The position numbers and the translations under genes are program-made. From assembly GCA_900556185.1 (NCBI GenBank), contig USNN01000009.1, positions 1 through 20,356 of the forward strand: a DNA stretch of 20,356 bases, read 5' to 3'. This DNA is from an uncultured Eubacteriales bacterium. Lineage in GTDB: Bacteria; Bacillota; Clostridia; Christensenellales; UBA1242. Of the stretch, positions 13,396-20,356 are shown piece after piece; position 1 is the first letter of the stretch; the number at the start of each line of letters is the position of its first letter. Under the pieces are notes generated by a model. The model did no database searches. It was not told the origin of the DNA and saw only the letters and a program-made list of their open reading frames with translations.

Positions 13396-14682
13396 CTACT
13401 TTTTAGGTTCAATTTTGGTTTTGCCACCCATATATGGTTGCAATACTTTAGGAATATTAACAGAGCCATCTTCGTTTAAGTGGTTTTCAACAAATGCTAT
13501 TAACATTCTTGGTGGGGCAACAACGGTGTTATTTAAAGTGTGAGCGTAAGCGTTGCCATTTTCTGTTTTATATTTAATACCAAGTCTTCTTGCTTGTGCA
13601 TCAGTTAGGTTACTGCAAGAACCAACTTCAAAATACTTTTGTTGACGAGGGCTCCATGCTTCAACGTCCAAACTTTTATACTTTAAGTCGGCAAGGTCGC
13701 CAGAACAACATACAAGGGTTCTAACAGGAATTTCCATACTTACAAATAAGTCTACGGTGTTTTGCCATAGTTTATTGTACCATTTTTCACTGTCTTCTGG
13801 CTTGCAAATAACTATCATTTCTTGCTTTTCAAATTGGTGTATCCTGTATATTCCACGTTCTTCAATGCCGTGAGCACCTTTTTCTTTTCTAAAGCAAGGA
13901 GAATAACTAGTTAAGGTAAGTGGTAGTTTCTTTTCATCTATTGTGGTGTTCATAAATCTACCAATCATACTATGTTCGCTAGTGCCAATTAAATATAAGT
14001 CTTCGCCTTCAATTTTATACATCATATTATCCATTTCAGCAAAACTCATAACGCCAGTAACGACATCACTTCTAATCATATAAGGTGGAATAACATAAGT
14101 AAAGCCACGATCTATCATAAAATCTCTTGCATATGTTAAAACTGCAGAGTGAAGTCTAGCAATATCACCAGTTAAGTAGTAAAAACCTTGACCACTTGTT
14201 CGTCTTGCACTGTCTATATCAATACCATCTAGTTTTTCCAAAATGTCTAGGTGATATGGAACTTCAAATGGTTTTAGTTTTGGTTCTAGGTATCTTTGCC
14301 ATTCAACGTTTTTAGAATCATCTTCACCTATTGGAACATCGTCAGCAATAAAGTTAGGAATAACCATCATAATTTCTTTAAGTTTTGCTTGAAGTTCGTT
14401 TTGCTTTGCTTCTTCGCTAACTAATGTGTTATTAATTTCGGTTACTCTTGCTTTTAACTTATTAGCTTTTTCAATTTCTTTATTTCTCATAAGAGTGCCA
14501 ATTTCAGTGGAAGTGGAATTTCTTTCGGCTCGTAGTTTATCGGTAACTACTTTGCTTTCTCGTATTTCTTTGTCTAGTTCCAAAGCTTGGTCTACAAGAG
14601 GAAGTTTTGCGTCTTGAAATTTTAACTTAATGTTTTTACGCACTCGGTTTGGGTCTTGTCTTAAAATGTTAATGTCTATCAT
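13396..14682 (-). CDS. serS: Seryl-tRNA synthetase, with archaeal-like motifs
   Basis: The enzyme charges tRNA-Ser with serine (and tRNA-Sec where present). At 428 residues it is complete. The N-terminal coiled-coil arm spans about 30-105. The class II core has the serine-binding loop GTSEHS (233-238), motif 2 SPCFRKEKGAHGIEERGIYR then IHQFEKQE (261-287), and motif 3 HTLNNTVVAPPRMLIAFVEN (381-400). In common bacterial SerRS these are TAEVP, and HTLNGSGLAVGR followed by a TLVA/ENYQ segment; the TSEH and LNNT forms recall archaeal-type enzymes. It is monocistronic with its own promoter and a ~20-base leader, which leaves no room for a T-box. AAAGGAG is the ribosome binding site. Confidence 0.97.
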   Translation of the reverse strand: MIDINILRQDPNRVRKNIKLKFQDAKLPLVDQALELDKEIRESKVVTDKLRAERNSTSTEIGTLMRNKEIEKANKLKARVTEINNTLVSEEAKQNELQAKLKEIMMVIPNFIADDVPIGEDDSKNVEWQRYLEPKLKPFEVPYHLDILEKLDGIDIDSARRTSGQGFYYLTGDIARLHSAVLTYARDFMIDRGFTYVIPPYMIRSDVVTGVMSFAEMDNMMYKIEGEDLYLIGTSEHSMIGRFMNTTIDEKKLPLTLTSYSPCFRKEKGAHGIEERGIYRIHQFEKQEMIVICKPEDSEKWYNKLWQNTVDLFVSMEIPVRTLVCCSGDLADLKYKSLDVEAWSPRQQKYFEVGSCSNLTDAQARRLGIKYKTENGNAYAHTLNNTVVAPPRMLIAFVENHLNEDGSVNIPKVLQPYMGGKTKIEPKK

Positions 14683-14710
14683 AATAATCTCCTTTAGGTC
14701 TAATAAGATA

Positions 14711-14739
14711 ATTATAATCTCATAATTTTAATTTGTCAA
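14711..14739 (-). promoter_or_regulatory. serS promoter
   Basis: On the minus strand, TTGACA (14739-14734) and TATAAT (14716-14711) are separated by exactly 17 bases, a full consensus sigma-A promoter. A perfect inverted repeat TTTTAATT-TGTC-AATTAAAA (14726-14745) is centred on the -35 box and could be a repressor site. Transcription would start near 14704, about 20 bases before the ATG. Confidence 0.88.
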
Positions 14740-14787
14740 TTAAAAGAGAAAATTGGGTCTGGTAATGCCTTAGATTTTTCAAATCTC

Positions 14788-14817
14788 TTGACACAAATAA
14801 GCCTAATTTGGTATAAT
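14788..14817 (+). promoter_or_regulatory. dnaB promoter
   Basis: TTGACA (14788-14793) and TATAAT (14812-14817) are both consensus, with an 18-base spacer. A small inverted repeat AGATTT-TTC-AAATCT (14772-14786) abuts the -35 box. The predicted start near 14824 leaves ~22 bases before the dnaB ATG. It diverges from the serS promoter. Confidence 0.88.
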
Positions 14818-14845
14818 TATGGCACAATTATAGTAGGTAAAAACA

Positions 14846-16432
14846 ATGGCAAATAAAACAAACGAAAACAAAGTTCTATCACCACAGATAATGCCAAACA
14901 ACCTAGATGCAGAATTGGTTGTTTTGGGGTCTGCATTACTTAGCGAAGACGCAAGTCTTGGCATTATTAGTGCACTTTCTGAAAAGGACTTTTATAGCGA
15001 AGTTAACCAAAAAATATTTAGTGCAATGAAATCGTTATACGATAAAAATTTGCAAATAGATTATGTTTCCTTAACTGATGAATTAACAAAATCTAATCTA
15101 ATAGATGCAGTTGGTGGAGCGACCTTTATTATTAGTTTAACCAATATGGTTCCTAGTGCTGCAAGATGGGCACAATATGCAGATATTGTAAAAAAGTGTG
15201 CCATTAATAGAAACCTAATTAATTCTTGCACTGCACTACTAAATAAAGCGTACAACAATGATGACGATTCACTAAAAGACGCAGAACAACGAATTTTTAA
15301 ACTTGGCGAAGAAGGACAAAACTCAGACCTAGACCATATTTCTCCATACCTAGACGTTGTAATGGATAAGTTTAGAGAAATTAACAAGTCCGGTGGTGAG
15401 GTTCAAGGTATAACATCTGGATTTTATGCTATAGATGAAATAACTAGGGGTTGGCAAAACTCTGACCTAATTTTAATTGCTGCTCGTCCTGCCGTTGGTA
15501 AAACCGCTCTTAGTATGAACTTTATAATAAACGCTGCACTAAAAAAGAAAAAATGTGCAGTATTCAGTTTGGAAATGAGTAAGGCTCAGTTGGTTCAGCG
15601 TATGATTTGCTCAGTCGCTGGGGTAGATATGGGCAGTGCGTTAAGTGGCAAACTTCAAGCCAATGATTGGACAAAACTATTTAATGCTATGAAAACTCTA
15701 AAAGAGTGTGATATATTTATAGATGATAGCACTATGAATACCCCTTCAGATATTTTATCTAAATGCAGAAAATTAAAACGTGAACATGGGCTAGATATTG
15801 TTATGATTGACTACTTGCAGTTAATGTATAGCGATAAAAAGACTGATAACCGTCAACAAGAAGTTTCTGATATATCTAGAAGAATGAAGATACTTGCAAA
15901 AGAATTAAATGTACCAGTGTTACTACTTAGTCAGCTTAGCCGTGCGGTTGAGTCTAGAACAAGCAAAAAGCCAGTTTTAAGTGACCTAAGAGAATCGGGG
16001 GCTATTGAACAAGATGCCGATATCGTTATGTTTATTCATAAACCTGAAGAAATGCAGGGTGTGGAACAAAAAGATAAGGCAATAGACTATGTAGCAGAAA
16101 TTATATTTGCAAAACATCGTAGTGGTAAAATTGGTAGTGTGTATATTGGTTGGAAGGGTTCTAGAGTTAGTTTTGTTAACTTGCCTAAAGACCAAGAAGC
16201 ACAAAGTTTGGTGGAATCTATGCCTCAAACAAGCAAAAAGATTGACGCTCCAGAAAGATTAGAGGCTTCTGATTTTGATGAAGTGTTTGTAAACCCAGAC
16301 AATATAGATGATAGTGAACTGGCTCCGCCATTTGATATGGATGATATTCCACCAGAACCACCTGTGTATAGTTCAGGTGAAACAGAAGTTAAGCCTGTTA
16401 GTGATGACCCTAACGGCGATATATTCGATTAA
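14846..16432 (+). CDS. dnaB: Replicative DNA helicase DnaB with acidic C-terminal tail
   Basis: DnaB is the hexameric helicase that unwinds the replication fork and recruits primase. The N-terminal helical domain begins PNNLDAELVVLGSALLSED (17-35). The RecA-like ATPase has Walker A ARPAVGKTA (213-221), Walker B IVMIDYLQLM (318-327), the LSQLSR motif (361-366) and the FAKHRSGKIG arginine-finger segment (421-430). Bacterial DnaB is usually ~440-470 residues; this one has 528. The extra ~75 residues (about 450-528) are acidic and proline-rich, containing FDMDDIPPEPP and ending GDIFD, like an SSB C-terminal tip. No intein is present. The ribosome binding site is weak (TAGGT). Confidence 0.96.
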   Translation: MANKTNENKVLSPQIMPNNLDAELVVLGSALLSEDASLGIISALSEKDFYSEVNQKIFSAMKSLYDKNLQIDYVSLTDELTKSNLIDAVGGATFIISLTNMVPSAARWAQYADIVKKCAINRNLINSCTALLNKAYNNDDDSLKDAEQRIFKLGEEGQNSDLDHISPYLDVVMDKFREINKSGGEVQGITSGFYAIDEITRGWQNSDLILIAARPAVGKTALSMNFIINAALKKKKCAVFSLEMSKAQLVQRMICSVAGVDMGSALSGKLQANDWTKLFNAMKTLKECDIFIDDSTMNTPSDILSKCRKLKREHGLDIVMIDYLQLMYSDKKTDNRQQEVSDISRRMKILAKELNVPVLLLSQLSRAVESRTSKKPVLSDLRESGAIEQDADIVMFIHKPEEMQGVEQKDKAIDYVAEIIFAKHRSGKIGSVYIGWKGSRVSFVNLPKDQEAQSLVESMPQTSKKIDAPERLEASDFDEVFVNPDNIDDSELAPPFDMDDIPPEPPVYSSGETEVKPVSDDPNGDIFD

Positions 16433-16444
16433 AGAAGGATAATA

Positions 16445-18235
16445 ATGGAAAAATTTACAAGTAAAAAACTAAGACAAACTTGGTTGGATTTTTATAAAGA
16501 AAAAGGACACGTAGATATAGGTGCTGTATCACTTATTGGTGATGGCACAACGGGCGTTATGTTTAATGTTGCAGGTATGCAACCATTAATGCCATATTTG
16601 CTTGGTCAAAAGCACCCACAAGGCACAAGACTATGCAACGTGCAAGGCTGTGTTAGAACAATAGATATAGAATCAGTAGGAGATGCTTCGCATTGCACAT
16701 TTTTTGAAATGATGGGCAACTGGAGTTTGGGCGATTATTTTAAAAAAGAAAAAACCGCTTGGACCTATGAACTACTTACTAAAAAGTTTAAGCTGGATGG
16801 CGACAAAATTCATGCAACCGTTTTTGAAGGCGATGCAAAAGTTCCAAGAGATAACGAAACTGCTGAACTTTTGAAAAATTTAGGTATTTGTGAAGACCAT
16901 ATTCACTTTATGCCAAAAGAAGATAACTGGTGGGATTTGCCTGGAACAGTTAACACTCCATGTGGTCCAGATAACGAGTGGTTTTATCCACTAAACGGTG
17001 GGCTAGTTGAAATTGGTAATGATGTGTATATGCAATACAAAAAACTAGAAGATGGCAATGTTGAACTATTAAAAAGCAAAAACGTAGATACTGGCTTTGG
17101 GTTTGAGCGATGCTTAATGTTTTTAAATGGTGTTACCGATGTATATGAAACAGACCTATTTAATGGTGTTATAGCATATCTTGAAAAAGCGCTAAACGTA
17201 AAGTATCTTAGTGATGAAAAAACAACTAGAGCCATGAGAATTATAGCCGACCACACAAGAACGGCTACAATGCTAATTGGTGATACAAATGGAATTACTC
17301 CAAGCAATGTTGGGGCAGGATATATTTTAAGAAGATTAATGCGTAGAGCAATAAGATATATTCATCAATTAAATTTGCCAAACGAAACAATGGCAGATAT
17401 TGCAAAAATTTATATTGAAGATGTGTATAACGAAGCATATCCACTATTAATTCAAAAAGAAACTTATATTTTAGATGAGTTTAATAAAGAAATTGCAAAG
17501 TTTTCTAAAGCCTTAGAAACAGGAACAAAAGAGTTTAATAAACTGATTGCTGGATTAAATAGAAAAAACGAGTTTATGAAGAAAACAAACCCAGATGCTA
17601 CTATAGACAACACAATTAGTGGTAAGTCTGCATTTAGATTATTTGACACATTCGGTTTCCCTCTTGAGTTAACTGAAGAAATGGCGGAAGAAATCGGTTT
17701 TGTTGTAGATAAAGAAGGTTTTAACGAAGCACAAAAAGAACACCAAGAAAAATCTAAAAATGTAGCAAGTGGCGAATTTAAGAGTGGTTTGCAAGATATT
17801 GGTGAAATGACAACTAAGTATCATACCGCTACGCATTTATTAAACGCTGCATTAAAACTTGTGCTTGGTGAAAAATCTCATCAAATGGGGTCTAATATAA
17901 CCGCCGAAAGGTTAAGGTTTGATTTTCCATGCGACCACAAGATGACACCAGAAGAACTATCTAAAACCGAAGAAATCGTAAATAAATGGATTAGCGATGG
18001 TTTAGAAGTTACACATAAAGAAATGAACAAACAAGATGCAGTAAATGAAGGGGCAGAACATCAATTTATTGAAAAATATCCAGACGTTGTAACTGTGTAT
18101 ACAATAGGTGATGTATCTAAAGAAATTTGCACTGGTCCACACGTTCAAAACACAAAAGAACTAGGCAAGTTTAAAATTGTAAAAGAAGAAGCATCTTCTA
18201 GCGGGGTAAGAAGAATTAAAGCGATACTAGAATAA
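16445..18235 (+). CDS. alaS: Alanyl-tRNA synthetase, short form
   Basis: The enzyme charges tRNA-Ala and edits mischarged Ser/Gly. The class II catalytic core is intact (FNVAGMQPLMPYLLG, CVRTIDIESVGDASHCTFFE, MMGNWSLGDYF, GFGFERCLMFLNG, ADHTRTATMLIGD, GAGYILRRLMRRAIR). The editing-domain metal site is H460 and H464 (HTATH) and C562 and H566 (CTGPH). At 596 residues it is far below the common ~875. The beta-barrel before the editing domain is absent, since residues 425-460 jump straight to HTATHLL, and the C-terminal C-Ala domain is missing. Short AlaRS proteins occur in spirochaetes and in Patescibacteria. It follows dnaB by 12 bases with AAGGAT and ends cleanly in TAA. Confidence 0.93.
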   Translation: MEKFTSKKLRQTWLDFYKEKGHVDIGAVSLIGDGTTGVMFNVAGMQPLMPYLLGQKHPQGTRLCNVQGCVRTIDIESVGDASHCTFFEMMGNWSLGDYFKKEKTAWTYELLTKKFKLDGDKIHATVFEGDAKVPRDNETAELLKNLGICEDHIHFMPKEDNWWDLPGTVNTPCGPDNEWFYPLNGGLVEIGNDVYMQYKKLEDGNVELLKSKNVDTGFGFERCLMFLNGVTDVYETDLFNGVIAYLEKALNVKYLSDEKTTRAMRIIADHTRTATMLIGDTNGITPSNVGAGYILRRLMRRAIRYIHQLNLPNETMADIAKIYIEDVYNEAYPLLIQKETYILDEFNKEIAKFSKALETGTKEFNKLIAGLNRKNEFMKKTNPDATIDNTISGKSAFRLFDTFGFPLELTEEMAEEIGFVVDKEGFNEAQKEHQEKSKNVASGEFKSGLQDIGEMTTKYHTATHLLNAALKLVLGEKSHQMGSNITAERLRFDFPCDHKMTPEELSKTEEIVNKWISDGLEVTHKEMNKQDAVNEGAEHQFIEKYPDVVTVYTIGDVSKEICTGPHVQNTKELGKFKIVKEEASSSGVRRIKAILE

Positions 18236-18247
18236 AGGAAAAATAGT

Positions 18248-19864
18248 ATGAAAAAAATAATATTTAATATTCTAATATTTTTTGGTTGTTTTTTGCTTTT
18301 ATTAACAAGTATTGGTGCTGTGCTAATTATAGCCCCTGGTATGGAATTATTAGGACTTATGTATATTCGTAGCACATCGGGCAATATAGATAAAACTGAA
18401 TTTGTTTCGGATGCAACTGGCTATAAGTCTATTCAAATTAATAGCAACAATATTCCAGTTGTAATTGAGTTCGTTCAAAGTTATTCGCTTACCGTGAACC
18501 TAGTGGAAGATTATAACGGGTTTGCAAGAGCGGGTGCCGAGCCAAGTGTGGATGTAATTTCAACAGGTGAAGATATTGTTATTAACTCGCACGAATACAA
18601 ACCATTCCTTGGTTATTCTAGGGGTGAAACAAGCGGACTATATGTAAAGATACCAATGTATTATACAAATAATATTATTGTAAATTCTAATAAGTCTTCT
18701 GTTTTGTTTTCGGGTCAACGAGTAGTTTTAAACGATATCACCATAAACGCCTCTGGCAAAATAAACTTTAACAACAATATGGATATGCACTCGCTAGTGC
18801 TAAATTTTGGAAACAAAAGAGCAATAATTAGTGATAATGTAAACTTAAACGGTACAATATACGCAACTAGCAAACGTGGCAGTTTAACAACTCCAGCTGG
18901 GTTTACTGGCAGTTTAAATTTTACATCAACAACCGGTGATTTAATTTGTGCAGATTGCGGACAACTTACTTTTAAAAGTAAGACTGGCAGAATTAAAAGC
19001 AATGGCAGTTTGCCACACATTATGGGTGATGCGTATATAGAAACGAGCGCAACTGCAACACTAGGCAGGGTTGATGGCAGTTTAGTAGCCTACACAAAGA
19101 ATGGTAATATTACGGTTGGTGCAGAAGGCGAAACATACACAAATAGAACCGAAATAAACACAAGCCGTGGTTCGGTTACTATGAAAGGCACATACACAAA
19201 TGTAGAAAACAATATTAAAACCAAAACTGGTAAAATTAATATAGATAGTGCAAGTAATATTCAAGTATCTAGTGGTAGAGGTGTTGTAACTATTAACAAT
19301 ATTTCATCATCTAAAATAACCACTAAAAATGGCAAAATTAGAGTAAATAATGCAGACAACACAATTTTAGAGACGGGTGCAGGGCTTGTTTCTGTGGGTG
19401 GCGAAAACCAAAGCGTATCTAACCTTCTTATAACCACAAAAAGTGGCAAAGTTGTAGTAAGTGAAGCGTGCACTGGCGAGTTTAATATAAAAACTACATC
19501 TGGTAGTGTAGATTTCACTCAAAAGAAAGGTGAAGACGCAAAACTAACTATAGTATCTAAAAAAGGTGCAGTTAAACTAACCAACATTACAGGCGAAACC
19601 AACGTTACAACCAGTGGTAAAATTAATGCAACACTATTATCTTTAACAAAACCAGTTGTTTTAAATGGCAAAAATAAAGCCGTAACGGTAGAACTAAAAA
19701 GAGATTGTTTGTTAGACCTATCTAGTAAGAAAAAAATAGAAAAAGCACCAGATATGATAACTCAAGAAAAAACATTTAAAACTGTTCCAGAAGAAGGGGC
19801 AGATGCTTACTTAAAAGTTGTTACCGAAAAAGGCAAAATTTCAGTATTACTAAATAAAGACTAA
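18248..19864 (+). CDS. Membrane-anchored beta-repeat protein (DUF4097-like)
   Basis: This 538-residue protein has an N-terminal hydrophobic segment (residues ~4-35) that would act as a signal anchor, so the bulk is likely outside the membrane. From ~residue 165 it is built of short beta repeats with a recurring x-G-x-[I/V/L] turn: glycines near 170, 211, 230, 247, 286, 308, 328, 345, 362, 379, 400, 419, 440, 457 and 529. The common spacing is 17-22. This is the pattern of DUF4097/putative adhesin beta-helix proteins. No lipobox, LPXTG anchor or enzyme motif was seen. It starts 12 bases after alaS (AAAGGAAAAA site), so it is probably co-transcribed. Family placement is moderately sure; the role (adhesin, envelope sensor) is unknown. 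Confidence 0.8.
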   Translation: MKKIIFNILIFFGCFLLLLTSIGAVLIIAPGMELLGLMYIRSTSGNIDKTEFVSDATGYKSIQINSNNIPVVIEFVQSYSLTVNLVEDYNGFARAGAEPSVDVISTGEDIVINSHEYKPFLGYSRGETSGLYVKIPMYYTNNIIVNSNKSSVLFSGQRVVLNDITINASGKINFNNNMDMHSLVLNFGNKRAIISDNVNLNGTIYATSKRGSLTTPAGFTGSLNFTSTTGDLICADCGQLTFKSKTGRIKSNGSLPHIMGDAYIETSATATLGRVDGSLVAYTKNGNITVGAEGETYTNRTEINTSRGSVTMKGTYTNVENNIKTKTGKINIDSASNIQVSSGRGVVTINNISSSKITTKNGKIRVNNADNTILETGAGLVSVGGENQSVSNLLITTKSGKVVVSEACTGEFNIKTTSGSVDFTQKKGEDAKLTIVSKKGAVKLTNITGETNVTTSGKINATLLSLTKPVVLNGKNKAVTVELKRDCLLDLSSKKKIEKAPDMITQEKTFKTVPEEGADAYLKVVTEKGKISVLLNKD

Positions 19865-19867
19865 ATT

Positions 19868-19897
19868 AAAAGACACCTTAAAATTAGGGTGTCTTTT
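19868..19897 (+). terminator. Terminator of the dnaB-alaS-DUF4097 operon
   Basis: AAAAGACACC pairs with GGTGTCTTTT, extendable by weak pairs inside the loop. It starts three bases after the stop codon and its 3' arm ends in four T residues. The symmetric A and T ends allow function in either direction. Confidence 0.85.
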
Positions 19898-19902
19898 AAA
19901 AT

Positions 19903-19943
19903 GCAAAAAAAAATTGAAACGAGTTTGCTTCAATTCTTTTTTT
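19903..19943. terminator. Bidirectional terminator between convergent genes
   Basis: AATTGAA (19912-19918) pairs with TTCAATT (19929-19935), flanked by a run of A on the left and a run of T on the right. On the minus strand it ends in nine or more T residues, so it fits best as the terminator of the yqeY-like gene, and it backs up the (+) terminator at 19868-19897. Confidence 0.8.
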
Positions 19944-19957
19944 GTTATTGTTGTAGT

Positions 19958-20356
19958 TTATAATGTTTTCAAAACATCTGAAACCATTTTCATATCGCAA
20001 GTGCCATTATAGTTGGTTTTAAAGTGTTTCATAACTGCAGGCACAGATTTATCTTCTAGTTTAGATATAATGTCCTTAATTTCAGCTTCGGTTAGCATTT
20101 TAGGCAAATATACTTCTAGAATTTCTTTTTGTTTTGCAATTTCATCTGCTTTTTCGGCGTGGTTAACCTTACGGTAGTTTTCTTCTTCCTCAGTTAATTC
20201 CTTAATGGTTTTGGTTATTATTTTTACCATATCTGCATCGGTTAAAGCCTTGCCAGTGGCTCTAGATTCCACTGTTGCTAACATATGTTTATTCATAATA
20301 ATGCTATAAATATCTCGTGCTACTTTATTTTTATCTTTCATGGCTTGAATGTTTGC
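19958..20356 (-). CDS. yqeY: GatB/YqeY-domain protein (partial)
   Basis: This is a YqeY-like protein with the tRNA-binding GatB C-terminal-type helical domain. Visible features are DADMVKIITKTIKELTEEEE, EKADEIAKQKEILEVYLPKM, LTEAEIKDIISKLEDKS and the final VSDVLKTL. The frame is open to the window edge (ANIQAMKDKNKVARD), matching the family's usual QAMKNKDK start region, so the gene is cut and the ATG at 20341 is probably internal. YqeY proteins are ~148 residues; about 132 are visible. The exact biochemical role of free-standing YqeY is not established. It is convergent with the upstream operon. Confidence 0.9.
   Translation of the reverse strand, partial: ANIQAMKDKNKVARDIYSIIMNKHMLATVESRATGKALTDADMVKIITKTIKELTEEEENYRKVNHAEKADEIAKQKEILEVYLPKMLTEAEIKDIISKLEDKSVPAVMKHFKTNYNGTCDMKMVSDVLKTL

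Noticed and set aside
14683..14845. T-box riboswitch for serS or alaS
   Set aside because: The serS leader is ~20 bases and alaS starts 12 bases after dnaB, so neither has room, and no T-box sequence was seen.
16445..18235. alaS as a frameshifted or truncated pseudogene
   Set aside because: Catalytic and editing residues are intact, the C-terminus matches the normal end of the editing domain, and no remnant of C-Ala follows in any frame before the next gene.
1..20356. TGA read as tryptophan or glycine (altered code)
   Set aside because: No gene contains an in-frame TGA and conserved Trp and Gly positions use TGG and GGN, so reassignment is not shown here, only absence of TGA stops.

Overview
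This is an AT-rich bacterial segment, most likely from a Clostridia-type Firmicute; the lineage cannot be named from the sequence alone. The case rests on four things: the S10/spc/alpha ribosomal supercluster order; rpsD lying between rpsK and rpoA, as in clostridia but not in Bacillus subtilis; strong GGAGG-type ribosome binding sites; and zinc-binding (C+) versions of S14, S4, L36 and L24 plus a zinc-finger adenylate kinase.

Layout. 1-11600 (+): an unbroken, tightly packed operon running rpsC(partial)-rplP-rpmC-rpsQ-rplN-rplX-rplE-rpsN-rpsH-rplF-rplR-rpsE-rpmD-rplO-secY-adk-map-infA-rpmJ-rpsM-rpsK-rpsD-rpoA-rplQ, closed by a strong hairpin terminator at 11630-11655. 11788-13269 (+): a four-gene cassette with its own tandem promoters. 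It encodes a HicB-like protein and three proteins I do not recognise, and ends at a bidirectional terminator near 13292-13325. 13396-14682 (-): serS from a near-consensus promoter, diverging from dnaB. 14788-19864 (+): dnaB, a short alaS and a large repeat-containing surface or envelope protein (DUF4097-like), probably one operon. 19958-20356 (-): a YqeY-like gene cut by the window edge. Convergent terminators separate it from the previous operon.

Most of the window is translation and growth machinery: ribosomal proteins, the SecY translocon, nucleotide balance (Adk), N-terminal Met removal (Map), IF-1, the RNA polymerase alpha subunit, two aminoacyl-tRNA synthetases and the replicative helicase.

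The unusual points are:
(1) none of 33 visible stop codons is TGA, although 13 are TAG;
(2) L24, L29 and L17, which all line the exit-tunnel rim, and also L30, carry lysine-rich tails or insertions;
(3) AlaRS is a 596-residue form lacking the beta-barrel and C-Ala regions, and SerRS carries archaeal-type motifs;
(4) DnaB has an acidic SSB-like tail;
(5) the HicB-like/unknown cassette sits directly behind rplQ, with twin promoters exactly 50 bp apart and an operator-like palindrome.
The cassette is the best candidate for an undescribed system, but its function cannot be read from the sequence.
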